This document shows positions 6,970-14,986 of a DNA stretch of 19,991 nt, piece by piece. Both the position numbers and the translations under genes were made by a program. Positions within the stretch are counted from its first letter, which is position 1. The number at the start of each line of letters is the position of its first letter. The notes beneath the pieces were generated by a model, which searched no databases, was not told where the DNA came from, and worked only from the letters and a program-made list of their open reading frames with translations. Origin of the DNA: JAYZDB01 sp036338025. Lineage in GTDB: Bacteria > Planctomycetota > UBA1135 > UBA2386. The stretch spans positions 1 through 19,991 of the forward strand of contig JAYZDB010000183.1 in assembly GCA_036338025.1 (NCBI GenBank). The letters run 5' to 3'.

Positions 6970-8817
6970 TCAGCGCTTCAGGTAGTTCAGACGCCGGTTC
7001 ACATTGCTGCGCTGGTTGTTGGAACCCACAGCATCCGCTTCGGTCACACGAAACTCGTAGCCCGGCTGACCGTCTCGCAGCAGGACCAGGCTATTGAGGA
7101 TGAGGTTGGCCTCCACCATCGACTTCGTCTCCCGCAGGGCGGCCAGGACCGCCGCGCGCGGGTCGGCCTTCCCGATCAATCCCAGAAATTCCGCAGCTCG
7201 CACGCGAACCAGGCGCTCAGGATCCGTCTCGACCAAGTGTTGTGCACGCGCCGCGAGGGCAGCCGCCTGCCGTCCATGAGCACTGCAGGTGATCAACGCC
7301 CAGTAGCGTTCCCAGGGACGCTTGGAGTCAAGCGCCCTCTCGATCTCCGGCCGGACCTGGTCAAAGGGACTCAAGCTGAGGTCTGCGATCGCCACCAGGT
7401 CTGCGATCTCTTGCTTTCTCGCCTGGCCGAACTCGGTCGGTGCCGCCATTCCCTCCACGACCAGGTAGCTCTCGGGAAACATGCTGAGATCCGCGATCGC
7501 CTTGACCTTGGTGGCCAGGCGAGTTCGCAGGTCAGAGGCGATGGCGGCGTGTTTCTCATCGTCAATCAGGTTGACGGTCTCGTGTGGGTCCGTCTCCAGA
7601 TCGTAGAGCGCCTCGGGGGCCCGAGGCTCGAAGAACTGCCGCTGGACCGGGTTCAGTTTGCCGGCCTTGAAAAGCCGCCGCCACTCAGCATAAGCCAACA
7701 TCCTGTAGCGGTAGTTGTTCTGCAGTCCATCGAAGTTGAAGGGCTGGTAGCTGCGCAGATACTTGAAACGACCCTTGCGCAGACTGCGGACCAGGTCGCA
7801 CTTCTCGTCGAATCGATCGGCGTAACCAAATGCTTCGTCGCGGGAGTTCAACTCGTCGAGCTTCACGCCCTTGCCCAGGAACGGCCGGCCATCCACACCG
7901 CCAGGCACCTCGACCCCGGCCAGACGCAGCAGCGTCGGCCCAAAGTCCACGAAACTCACGAATCCACGAATCCGCGTCCCACGCTTCGCGTCCACCAGAT
8001 GCTGCCACTTCGACGGTACGCGTACGACGAGTGGCACATGCAGTCCACTCTCGTAGGCGTAGCCTTTACCACGCGGCAGCACACCGCCGTGGTCGCCGAA
8101 ATAGAACACGAAGGTGTCTTCGAGCAAGCCATCAGAAGCGAGTTGGTCGACGACTACGCCGATCTGCTCGTCAACCTGTCGGATCCGGTCGTGGTAGCGC
8201 GCGTAGGTGTAGCGAAACGTCGGCGTATCCGGGTGATAGGGTGCAAGGACCACGCTCTTGGGATCGGTCGTGGTCGACGACTTCTGCATGACCTTGGCAG
8301 AAAAGTGCAAGGAGCTCTCGTGCGTGGTGGCAAAGCTCTGCATGTGGAAGAACGGTTGACCCGGCTTCCGATTGCGCCAACTCGCCCGGCCGGACGACGC
8401 ATCCCACACTCCGCGACCCTCGATGGCATTGTAGTCCTTCTTCCGCTTGTTGGTCGTGTAGTAGCCGGCCTGACGCAGGTACTTCGGGAACATCTGCAAG
8501 CCCTTCGGCATCGGCGCAAGCTTTGAGCGCCGATGGTACTGGGTGCCGATACGCGGACCGTAGCAACCGGTCATCAAGGTCGTACGAGCAACGGAGCAGA
8601 CCGGACTGTTCGAAAACGCGTGCTCGAACAAGAATCCGTCCTTGGCCAGCGCCGCGATGCGCGGCGTCGGCGCGCCACTGGGATCGAACAACTTCAGGAA
8701 GTGCTTGGAGTTGTCCTCAGAGATCAACCAGAGGAAATTGGGTCGATCGACGTCCTGGGCCGGCGAGCGGGAAGCAACCAGGGCAAATGCGAGCAGCGAC
8801 GCGGACCAGCAGTTCAT
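6970..8817 (-). CDS. Secreted sulfatase with C-terminal HEAT-like repeats
   Basis: A 615-residue alkaline-phosphatase-superfamily sulfatase. Residues 1 to about 20 form a signal peptide ending SRSPA. Metal-ligand motifs are present: SEDN (34-35) near the N-terminus and FGDHGG with KGYAYESGLHVPLVVR further on. The formylglycine site reads CSVARTTLMTG, with C74 and R78 but valine where the usual motif has proline or alanine. The family hydrolyses sulfate esters or N-sulfates; the substrate cannot be read here. After the sulfatase domain, about residues 480-590 are rich in Ala and Leu helices (WERYWALITCSAHG, LVRVRAAEFLGLIGKADPRAAV) that look like HEAT repeats, often found in planctomycete sulfatases. 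An AGGAGA sits nine bases before the ATG. The next gene downstream is the Gfo/Idh/MocA oxidoreductase. Confidence 0.92.
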   Translation of the reverse strand: MNCWSASLLAFALVASRSPAQDVDRPNFLWLISEDNSKHFLKLFDPSGAPTPRIAALAKDGFLFEHAFSNSPVCSVARTTLMTGCYGPRIGTQYHRRSKLAPMPKGLQMFPKYLRQAGYYTTNKRKKDYNAIEGRGVWDASSGRASWRNRKPGQPFFHMQSFATTHESSLHFSAKVMQKSSTTTDPKSVVLAPYHPDTPTFRYTYARYHDRIRQVDEQIGVVVDQLASDGLLEDTFVFYFGDHGGVLPRGKGYAYESGLHVPLVVRVPSKWQHLVDAKRGTRIRGFVSFVDFGPTLLRLAGVEVPGGVDGRPFLGKGVKLDELNSRDEAFGYADRFDEKCDLVRSLRKGRFKYLRSYQPFNFDGLQNNYRYRMLAYAEWRRLFKAGKLNPVQRQFFEPRAPEALYDLETDPHETVNLIDDEKHAAIASDLRTRLATKVKAIADLSMFPESYLVVEGMAAPTEFGQARKQEIADLVAIADLSLSPFDQVRPEIERALDSKRPWERYWALITCSAHGRQAAALAARAQHLVETDPERLVRVRAAEFLGLIGKADPRAAVLAALRETKSMVEANLILNSLVLLRDGQPGYEFRVTEADAVGSNNQRSNVNRRLNYLKR

Positions 8818-8826
8818 GCTGACGTT

Positions 8827-8832
8827 TCTCCT
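8827..8832 (-). promoter_or_regulatory. Shine-Dalgarno of the sulfatase gene
   Basis: On the minus strand AGGAGA lies nine bases before ATG 8817 and supports this start, which also directly begins a signal peptide. The 267-base gap to the end of the Pus10-like gene should contain the promoter, but I see no convincing -35/-10 pair there. Confidence 0.6.
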
Positions 8833-9084
8833 GGGTCAAGACCACCCGCGCAAGCCTGGGTAGGACGCAAGCAGGGGTTCTCTGGAACAAACAATTCAAC
8901 AGCCCGTAGCCTTGCCAGCGGACCTTCCGCGACAAGAACTTGCCAGAGACAACTCCGTGACAATATCCGGCGATTCCGCTGCTAGACTTCTGAGCGTTGG
9001 CCCCCTGCCGGATGGTCCGCAACTCCCTGTTTTCCTGACATTCCCGCCACGGCCGGGTCCCTGACCCAGCGCCGGCGACCGCCT

Positions 9085-9915
9085 CTACTGAGAGAGCGCG
9101 TCGCCCTGGCCGGTCAGGATATCGAGTACGTCGAGGCTGACGCATGCACACCCGACGCCCAGCAACTCCGCCAGCGAGTTCTGGGTCCGGCCCTCGTCAC
9201 TGTTGACCCACTCCTTCACGTAGGTGCCGTGCATGCAACGGATGTCGAGGGTGAACGAACACTCCGCCACGTCATCCACCCCGAGGATCTCGACCCGACG
9301 TTCACGCTCGATGTCAGCGCGACGGTACGCTACGCGCTGCGGTGTGCGTTGCAGGACGTCGAGCGAACACCCCACCAGGCCCTGTAGCAACGCTGGATCG
9401 ACCGCAGAGTCGGCGGCGATCCCAGCCCGGTAGCACTTGTCGAGCTGTGCCTCCTTCCAGTATGCAACCCGTGATCGCTCCACCTTCTGAAAAGGATCGA
9501 GTTCGATTCGCCCCTCGTAGACTTCGCGCAAACGCGCGTCGATCGCTGCGAGATCGGCGGACTCGTTTCGGACTCCGACAACTTCGTAGACGAAGGGTCG
9601 ACCCTTACCGAGCATCTTGACGTCGAGATCTTCGCGGCCAGCCCCATGAAACTTGCCGAACCGTGCCTTGAACGACGGCAACACTACGCGCCCGATCAAC
9701 TCCTGTACGGAGTCCCGGGTCAGCTTGCCAAACCCATCACAACGCTTGCAACCCCTGGCCCGGCGACGATTACCCTTACACTCCGGACAGTAGAAGATGG
9801 TCTGCGGCAAGCCGCGCTCGAACTTGCGGTAGCGTGACTCGAGGTAATAGGTGATCTTGGGCGCGCGCTGCTGACGAGGCGCTCCCTTTGGCTTTGGGGA
9901 TGGTCCTTCGGTCAT
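9085..9915 (-). CDS. Pus10-like tRNA pseudouridine synthase
   Basis: A 276-residue protein that I read as a Pus10-type pseudouridine synthase, the enzyme that makes pseudouridine 54/55 in archaeal tRNA. Numbered from the GTG at 9918: YYLESRYRKFERGLPQT, then a zinc-ribbon CPEC (44-47) and CKRC (57-60) with DGFGK, then FHGAGREDLDVKMLGKGRPFV, whose D97 in GRED is the expected catalytic aspartate. Later come KCYRAGI, QRTPQRVAYRRADI and MHGTYVKEWVNSDEGRT with SLAELLGVG and LDVLDI. These follow the archaeal sequence in order. Archaeal Pus10 is about 100 or more residues longer because of an N-terminal THUMP-containing region, which is absent here. Start is ATG 9915 or GTG 9918; neither has a Shine-Dalgarno. 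The gene starts 55 bases after the VWA gene ends, on the same strand. Confidence 0.85.
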   Translation of the reverse strand: MTEGPSPKPKGAPRQQRAPKITYYLESRYRKFERGLPQTIFYCPECKGNRRRARGCKRCDGFGKLTRDSVQELIGRVVLPSFKARFGKFHGAGREDLDVKMLGKGRPFVYEVVGVRNESADLAAIDARLREVYEGRIELDPFQKVERSRVAYWKEAQLDKCYRAGIAADSAVDPALLQGLVGCSLDVLQRTPQRVAYRRADIERERRVEILGVDDVAECSFTLDIRCMHGTYVKEWVNSDEGRTQNSLAELLGVGCACVSLDVLDILTGQGDALSQ

Positions 9916-9969
9916 CACGCGATGGAGTATGCCGGATCGGTAGCCCTACTGGAAGGCACCGGAATCCGA

Positions 9970-12498
9970 CTATCTCCCTGGCTGATCTTGAGGCAATGCG
10001 GTCAGGGACATCACCATCAACGCCGTGTCGTAGATCGGGTCTGCTGTCCGCACACTATTGGTGAACGATCCCTGGTTGCTCTGCAGACCGTTGAGCCGAG
10101 CCTGCAAGGAAGCCCCCCACGCCTTGGCCTGCTCCCCTCCAGCAGCTTGCGCCGCCAGGGTCGTGAAATAACAGACGGCGGCGTTCGGTCCCGAATCGCC
10201 GAGGACCTTGCTGGCCGTAGGCAAGAGGCCGGCGATCTCAGTAATCCGAACGGCACGCGGGTTGCTCGCGGACGCTGGCCAGGCGAGCGCGTCATACACA
10301 CCGACGGGGGCCTTGAGTTCAGGATGCCCGGGCGTCTCCCACGTATGGGCTTTGAGCTCATCGTCAATGCCAGCCAACTTCGCGGCCTTGAACGACTTGT
10401 TGGCCAACAGGTACCAACCGCGTAGCTCTGCACCAGGGCGGAGGTGGTTCACCAGGTACTCGCGGCCCCTCTCAGCGTTCCTCTTGAGGAGCTTGTAGCT
10501 AGACCGCCAATGCGCCTCACACACCGCAAGGCTGGCCAGGACCTGTTCCAACGGAGCGTTCCTGATGTTCGCCCTGGAGAACTGACCCTGCTGTGTCTGC
10601 TGCCTCCGGAGCCAGCTAACCGCACCCTTGATGACATTCTTGTACTCACCTCTTCGCAGCGTGCTCGATCCTTCACTGAGGAACGCCAGTATTACCAGCG
10701 AGGTCAGGCCGACATCACTGACAGGGCAGTCCCCGATGGCGCTGTAGCTGCCGTCTGGTTGTTGCTGTGTGGCGAGGAACTCCAGCGCGTGCAGACCGGC
10801 CCTGGCCTCTTTGTCCTTGACGGTTTCTGCAGCGACCTTACGCGCCGCCGCCTCAGTGAGTTCGAGGGCCTTGGTCACGAGTTGCAGAAACTCGACCCGG
10901 GCTCCGATCTTGCCGCTGAGCGGTTGGGCGAGTTCAAGCGCCATCGCCAGACTCCCGTTTCCGAGGTGGGCAGATTTCGCCAACACCATCCCGAACGTGG
11001 CTACAGCGCCCGCGAATTCCAGGTTGCCACTGGCCTTCGCCGCCGCCTGCCCTTCGAGCCGGTAGCTGGACTCCTTCGCCCGCTCACCCCAGGGCGCCTT
11101 GTAACGTAGTCGGACATCCATGATATGACCCTGCTTTGCGGTGCCCTTCGACACCTGTGCCTCGGCGGCGGTGACCTCCGCTCCGGGTACCGGCCGACCG
11201 GCTGGCACGACTTCGTAGAGCGCCGTGACCGAGTGGCCCGCGCCGACCTCCCCCGAGTCCTTCTTGTCGTCGCGAAACTCCTCGGCCTTCATGACCCGAC
11301 GCTCGTAGCCGATCAGGCGATAAGCGGCCACCTTGCCCGGGTTGAACTCGACCTGCAGCTTGACGTCCTTGGCGATGGTCACGAGGGTGCCTGCGAGGCG
11401 CTCGTCGAGCTGCCGGCGCGCCTCCTTGTCGCCGTCCACGTAGAGGTACTGGCCGTTGCCATGCTTGGCAAGCATGGACATACGGGCGTCTCCCAAGTTG
11501 CCACTGCCCACCCCGATCACCGTCAGGTAGACGCCGCTGTCGCGTTGTTTCTCGATCAGCTTCTTCAAATCGTCTTGCTTGGTTTCCCCGATGTTGAAGT
11601 CGCCATCGGTCACCAGGATGACGCGGTTGATGTGCTCCTTGGCGAAGTGGGCTTGCGCCAACTGGTAGGACTTCTGGATCCCACCTGCGCCATTCGTCCC
11701 ACCGCTGGAGGTCAAATTGTCCAGGCAGTTCTCGATCGTCGAGATATCCGCACAGCTGGTCGGCTCCAACGCCACCCGATCTTGACCGGCGTAGGTCACG
11801 ACCGCGACAGTGTCCTTGTCGGTCAACTTCCTGAGCATCAGCTTCAGGGACCGCGTCACCAGCGGGAGCTTGTTCGCGGCGCTCATCGAACCGGAAACAT
11901 CGATCAGGAACACCAAATTGCGGGGCGGTATCTGATCGGGTGGGATGTCGCGCCCCTGCAAGCCGACCAGCACCAACTGATGATCGGTATTCCAGGGGCA
12001 GGCCCCCTGCTCCAGCGACACCGAGAAACTGTCGCGGTCCGGTGGCTTGGGATAGTCAAACCTGAAGTAGTTGATCATCTCCTCGACCCGGACCGCTGCG
12101 GCCGGCGGTAGCTGGCCGTAGTTGAGGTAACGGCGGACGTTGGTATACGAAGCCGTGTCCACATCGACACCGAAGGTCGAGAGAGGGTTCGCGGACACCA
12201 ACTTGAAGGCGTTCTCCTTGACCTTGGAATACGACTCGCCACTGGTGTCCGTGCGGGGGTTCAGCGCCAGCCTCCCGAGACCGCCGCGACGCGATCCCCA
12301 TTTTCCGCCACTGGCACCACCGCCTAATCCGATCGCGGTGTTCCACTCTTTGGAACCAAAGACCGATGTGGGGAGCTGTGCGGCCTCAACCGTCACCTCG
12401 GCGATTTCGTCCTCAACAGCATCCCACATACAGCCGAGGGTGAGGACCGAGGTCAGTGCCGACGCCGACAAGAACCACCACAAGCTAGATTTCTTCAT
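9970..12498 (-). CDS. VWA (YfbK-type) lipoprotein with C-terminal alpha/alpha-toroid-like domain
   Basis: An 842-residue envelope protein. The N-terminus (MKKSSLWWFLSASALTSVLTLGC) is a signal ending at C23 in an imperfect lipobox, so it is probably a lipoprotein. Residues about 100-190 match the YfbK-type VWA N-terminal module (NPLSTFGVDVDTASYTNVRR, VEEMINYF). The von Willebrand A domain at about 194-370 has a complete MIDAS: DVSGS (200-204), T268 in SGGTNG and D298 in TDGD. A YfbK C-terminal-like region follows to about 560. Residues about 565-842 then show helical repeats with ALEFLATQQQPDGSYS, DVGLTSLVILAFL and YDTALMVMSLTAL, resembling terpene-cyclase/prenyltransferase toroids. VWA domains bind protein partners through a metal; the partner is unknown. 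The start has no Shine-Dalgarno. It is divergent from the LamG gene. Confidence 0.88.
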   Translation of the reverse strand: MKKSSLWWFLSASALTSVLTLGCMWDAVEDEIAEVTVEAAQLPTSVFGSKEWNTAIGLGGGASGGKWGSRRGGLGRLALNPRTDTSGESYSKVKENAFKLVSANPLSTFGVDVDTASYTNVRRYLNYGQLPPAAAVRVEEMINYFRFDYPKPPDRDSFSVSLEQGACPWNTDHQLVLVGLQGRDIPPDQIPPRNLVFLIDVSGSMSAANKLPLVTRSLKLMLRKLTDKDTVAVVTYAGQDRVALEPTSCADISTIENCLDNLTSSGGTNGAGGIQKSYQLAQAHFAKEHINRVILVTDGDFNIGETKQDDLKKLIEKQRDSGVYLTVIGVGSGNLGDARMSMLAKHGNGQYLYVDGDKEARRQLDERLAGTLVTIAKDVKLQVEFNPGKVAAYRLIGYERRVMKAEEFRDDKKDSGEVGAGHSVTALYEVVPAGRPVPGAEVTAAEAQVSKGTAKQGHIMDVRLRYKAPWGERAKESSYRLEGQAAAKASGNLEFAGAVATFGMVLAKSAHLGNGSLAMALELAQPLSGKIGARVEFLQLVTKALELTEAAARKVAAETVKDKEARAGLHALEFLATQQQPDGSYSAIGDCPVSDVGLTSLVILAFLSEGSSTLRRGEYKNVIKGAVSWLRRQQTQQGQFSRANIRNAPLEQVLASLAVCEAHWRSSYKLLKRNAERGREYLVNHLRPGAELRGWYLLANKSFKAAKLAGIDDELKAHTWETPGHPELKAPVGVYDALAWPASASNPRAVRITEIAGLLPTASKVLGDSGPNAAVCYFTTLAAQAAGGEQAKAWGASLQARLNGLQSNQGSFTNSVRTADPIYDTALMVMSLTALPQDQPGR

Positions 12499-12595
12499 GT
12501 TGTTACAGGGTCTACAGGCAGCCCTCCCAACGCGATAACAGGAATGTGGTTCCCTCGGATTTTCAATTATCCCCCAGGCCTCCGGTCACCGCTGC

Positions 12596-12623
12596 TTGAC
12601 GGCCCACGCAGACCTCCTACCCT
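12596..12623 (+). promoter_or_regulatory. Possible sigma-70-type promoter of the LamG gene
   Basis: TTGACG at 12596-12601 and TACCCT at 12618-12623 are 16 bases apart in the 180-base divergent gap between the VWA gene and the LamG gene, 55 bases before ATG 12679. The -35 is good and the -10 is poor, so this is only a candidate. On the minus strand a GATAAT lies in the same gap (complement of 12566-12571) without a good -35. Confidence 0.3.
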
Positions 12624-12678
12624 CGACGGGTCGCAGACAACCACCCAACTGCGGCCCGCCATCGCCAGGCTGGACCCC

Positions 12679-13839
12679 ATGCACATCTCCAGGACCATAA
12701 CCTGCGTCTGCCTAATCGCTTGGTTGACACACCCCGCGGCCGCCCAGTGGGTCGGAGAGTGGAAACTCGACGAGACCTCAGGGACCACGGCCAACGACAT
12801 CACGCCGAATGCAAACCACGGCACCCTGATGAACTTCGGGCCGACCCCCTGGGTCGCCGGCAAGTTCGGCAACGCCCTGACGTTCGACGGCGTCGACGAC
12901 TATGTAGAACTCAAAGGTGGCAAAGGCATCCCGGTCTACGACGGCAAGGGATCGCCCTACACGATCGCGTTCTGGGTCAAGGCGCCAGCCCAGCACGACC
13001 GCCGCGTATACGCCGAGGGTGGCAACCTGGGTAATAACAGCCCCATCATCACCTTCGGGACGGGGCGCAACACCAACACGACGACAGACAAGTTCCAGGT
13101 CTACATCCGAAACGACACCGGACGCGTCGTCCTGGAGGGATACTCGAACGCGACGGTGTTCGATGACACCTGGCACCACGTGGCGTGGGTCGAAACCTCC
13201 GGAGACCCAACCTTGTACGTAGACGGCGTCAAGGACACCTCGACCTCGTTCCGGTATCACGCGGGATACGGACCCAGGTCACCCAACTACGGTAACTTCT
13301 CCATGCACGTAGCCTCAATCGGGGCGGTCCTGCGACAAGGCGCCTGCTGCTGGTTGCTGGGCAGCATCGACGATCTACGGGTCTACGACTTCGCTGTCTT
13401 ACCCACCGACATCTCCCTCATGATGATCAACGTCCCGCTGACGCCGTGCCGGGCCAGCATCGGGAGCTTCGGTCACAAGTGCAATGGACGCCTCTCCCTC
13501 GACGCAACCGGTAACGCAGTCTTCGGATCCAACCTGACCATGCAGCTGACTGCGGGTACGCCAGGCGCAACCGCCATGGTGTTGGCCGGCCTGGGCGTCC
13601 ACGAATTAGACCTGGGCCTGTTCGGATTCACCGGCTGTGTCGCCTATCCAGGTCTCACCAACACACTGTTGATACCGATCGGCATGCTGGACCCGAGCGG
13701 AACATCCGTGCCCCTGCCAGTGTCCGTGCCGACCGGTCCCGCCAGCATCACCTGCTTGATCTTGGCTGTACAGGGAGTCGCGATCTCATCCGGCACACTC
13801 GGGATGAGCAACTCGCTCCTGCTGCAGGTCGGCAACTAA
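12679..13839 (+). CDS. Secreted LamG (concanavalin A-like) domain protein
   Basis: A 386-residue exported protein of unknown function. Residues 1-22 are a signal peptide (hydrophobic CVCLIAWLTHPAAA, cleavage probably AAA/QW). Residues about 25-242 form a LamG/concanavalin A-like jelly roll: GEWKLDETSGTTAND, GKFGNALTFDGVDDYVEL, YTIAFWVK, TWHHVAWVE, LYVDGVKD and GSIDDLRVYDFAL-like endings, all hallmarks of the LamG_3 family, which often binds glycans or proteins. Residues about 257-386 are a cysteine-containing beta-rich module (FGHKCNG, LTAGTPGATAMVLAGLG, GFTGCVAYPG, ending in LLLQVGN) of a type I associate with planctomycete and myxobacterial exoproteins. ATG 12679 was chosen because the signal peptide begins there; the frame is open to 12544. 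No enzymatic motif is visible. Confidence 0.85.
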   Translation: MHISRTITCVCLIAWLTHPAAAQWVGEWKLDETSGTTANDITPNANHGTLMNFGPTPWVAGKFGNALTFDGVDDYVELKGGKGIPVYDGKGSPYTIAFWVKAPAQHDRRVYAEGGNLGNNSPIITFGTGRNTNTTTDKFQVYIRNDTGRVVLEGYSNATVFDDTWHHVAWVETSGDPTLYVDGVKDTSTSFRYHAGYGPRSPNYGNFSMHVASIGAVLRQGACCWLLGSIDDLRVYDFAVLPTDISLMMINVPLTPCRASIGSFGHKCNGRLSLDATGNAVFGSNLTMQLTAGTPGATAMVLAGLGVHELDLGLFGFTGCVAYPGLTNTLLIPIGMLDPSGTSVPLPVSVPTGPASITCLILAVQGVAISSGTLGMSNSLLLQVGN

Positions 13840-13971
13840 TCGGGCAAGGCAGAGCTTCGGACCTGGTCGCGTAGCATCCGATGTGACCCACGGGACTTCA
13901 TCGCGCCGCGGTTTGCCCACCTTTGCGGGTTTCCTGTCGACCACACCCGGCCAAGTGGTAAAGAGGGGGCG

Positions 13972-14970
13972 ATGGCGGAACCGGAACTCTCACTGGCACC
14001 AGAGTTTTCGACCGAGTTGGACACGGGGGTCCTGGCCGGGGTGGACGAGGCTGGGCTGGGTCCGATTCTCGGTCCCTTGGTCGTCGCCGGGGTAGCTCTC
14101 GAAGGTCCACGCGGCAGCGACCCCTGGGACCTCCTCAAGCGGCACGTCTGCCGCCAGCGGTTCGAGAAGGGCAAAGTACAGGTCGCCGACAGCAAGAAGG
14201 TCCATTCCGGACGGCATAGCCTGCAGCGGCTTGAGCGGACAGTCCTGGCTTTTTGGGGCGCGCTGCACGGTGAGATCCCAGACACCGTCGGCAGCTTTCT
14301 CGCCCTCTGTAACACTGATTTGCCCCACCTCGAGCGCTGTCCCTGGTACAGCGACATGTCGCTGGGCCTGCCGTTGGCCAACAACCGCGAAGAGTTGGAG
14401 CTATCCGCCCACATGCTGCAGCGCGACATGGGCTATCACGGCATCCAACTGCATGACCTGGCCATTCGCCCCGTCGATGTCGAGGAATTCAATGCGTCGA
14501 TCGCGGACACCGACAACAAGAGCGATACCCACTTCCACGCCTACTCCGATGTGATCGGTCGGGTATTGAAAATCATGCCGGGCGGCGCCCATCTGGTAGC
14601 GGACCGCTGCGGCGGCCGAGTTCACTACGCCCCGGGGCTACGGCGCCACCTCAAGCGCTGGCAGGTCCGCACCGTCAAGGAAACCTCCCACTGCTCCACC
14701 TACGAAGTGCATCGAGGTGATCACACGGTCCACATCTCGTTTACCGCCCGTGGCGAGGACCGCTCGTTCTCGACCGCCCTGGCGAGCTGCGCCGCCAAGT
14801 ACGTGCGAGAACTCATGATGGCGATGCTGAACCGGTGGTTCCAGGCTCGGGTCCCCGGCCTGAAGAGGACCGCCGGCTACTACGTCGACGGAAAGCGTTT
14901 CCTGGTCGACATTGCCGACCTGCTCGAATCCGAGGGCTTCCCCGTCGAGCGTCTGGTCCGCAGCCGGTAG
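13972..14970 (+). CDS. RNase HII-like ribonuclease H family protein
   Basis: A 332-residue protein with the RNase HII core in order. VDEAGLGPILGPLVVAGV holds D25 and E26, ADSKK matches the DSKKL motif, LVADRCGG (D211) matches the VDGN acid, and GEDRSFSTALASCAAKYVRE (D263, then AS-AAK) matches the GD and AASI-AK motifs. All four catalytic acids are therefore present. The conserved GRG (here G28-L29-G30) lacks the arginine that helps recognise the ribonucleotide. About 100 residues are inserted between DSKK and D211, so the protein is longer than the usual 200-250 residues. It may cleave RNA in RNA/DNA hybrids or have a changed specificity. ATG 13972 follows a purine tract GAGGGGG (13963-13969). 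ValS starts 16 bases after the stop. Rnh annotation alone would be too strong. Confidence 0.8.
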   Translation: MAEPELSLAPEFSTELDTGVLAGVDEAGLGPILGPLVVAGVALEGPRGSDPWDLLKRHVCRQRFEKGKVQVADSKKVHSGRHSLQRLERTVLAFWGALHGEIPDTVGSFLALCNTDLPHLERCPWYSDMSLGLPLANNREELELSAHMLQRDMGYHGIQLHDLAIRPVDVEEFNASIADTDNKSDTHFHAYSDVIGRVLKIMPGGAHLVADRCGGRVHYAPGLRRHLKRWQVRTVKETSHCSTYEVHRGDHTVHISFTARGEDRSFSTALASCAAKYVRELMMAMLNRWFQARVPGLKRTAGYYVDGKRFLVDIADLLESEGFPVERLVRSR

Positions 14971-14973
14971 GCC

Positions 14974-14981
14974 GGGAGGAG
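14974..14981 (+). promoter_or_regulatory. Strong Shine-Dalgarno before ATG 14987 of valS
   Basis: GGGAGGAG lies five bases before ATG 14987 and is the best Shine-Dalgarno in the window. It favours the longer valS start over ATG 15077, which has none. It lies just after the stop of the RNase HII-like gene. Confidence 0.65.
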
Positions 14982-14986
14982 CACCA

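Noticed and set aside
6132..7097. Plus-strand frame of 321 codons
   Set aside because: Antisense to the Gfo/Idh/MocA and sulfatase genes, which carry clear signal peptides and motifs.
7237..8526. Plus-strand frame of 429 codons
   Set aside because: Antisense to the sulfatase gene; its translation has no family features.
8717..9151. Minus-strand frame of 144 codons crossing the gap before the sulfatase
   Set aside because: It overlaps the ends of two well-supported genes in another frame and encodes an Arg- and Pro-rich sequence with no recognisable pattern.
11125..12111. Plus-strand frame of 328 codons
   Set aside because: Antisense to the VWA gene, whose MIDAS residues are complete.
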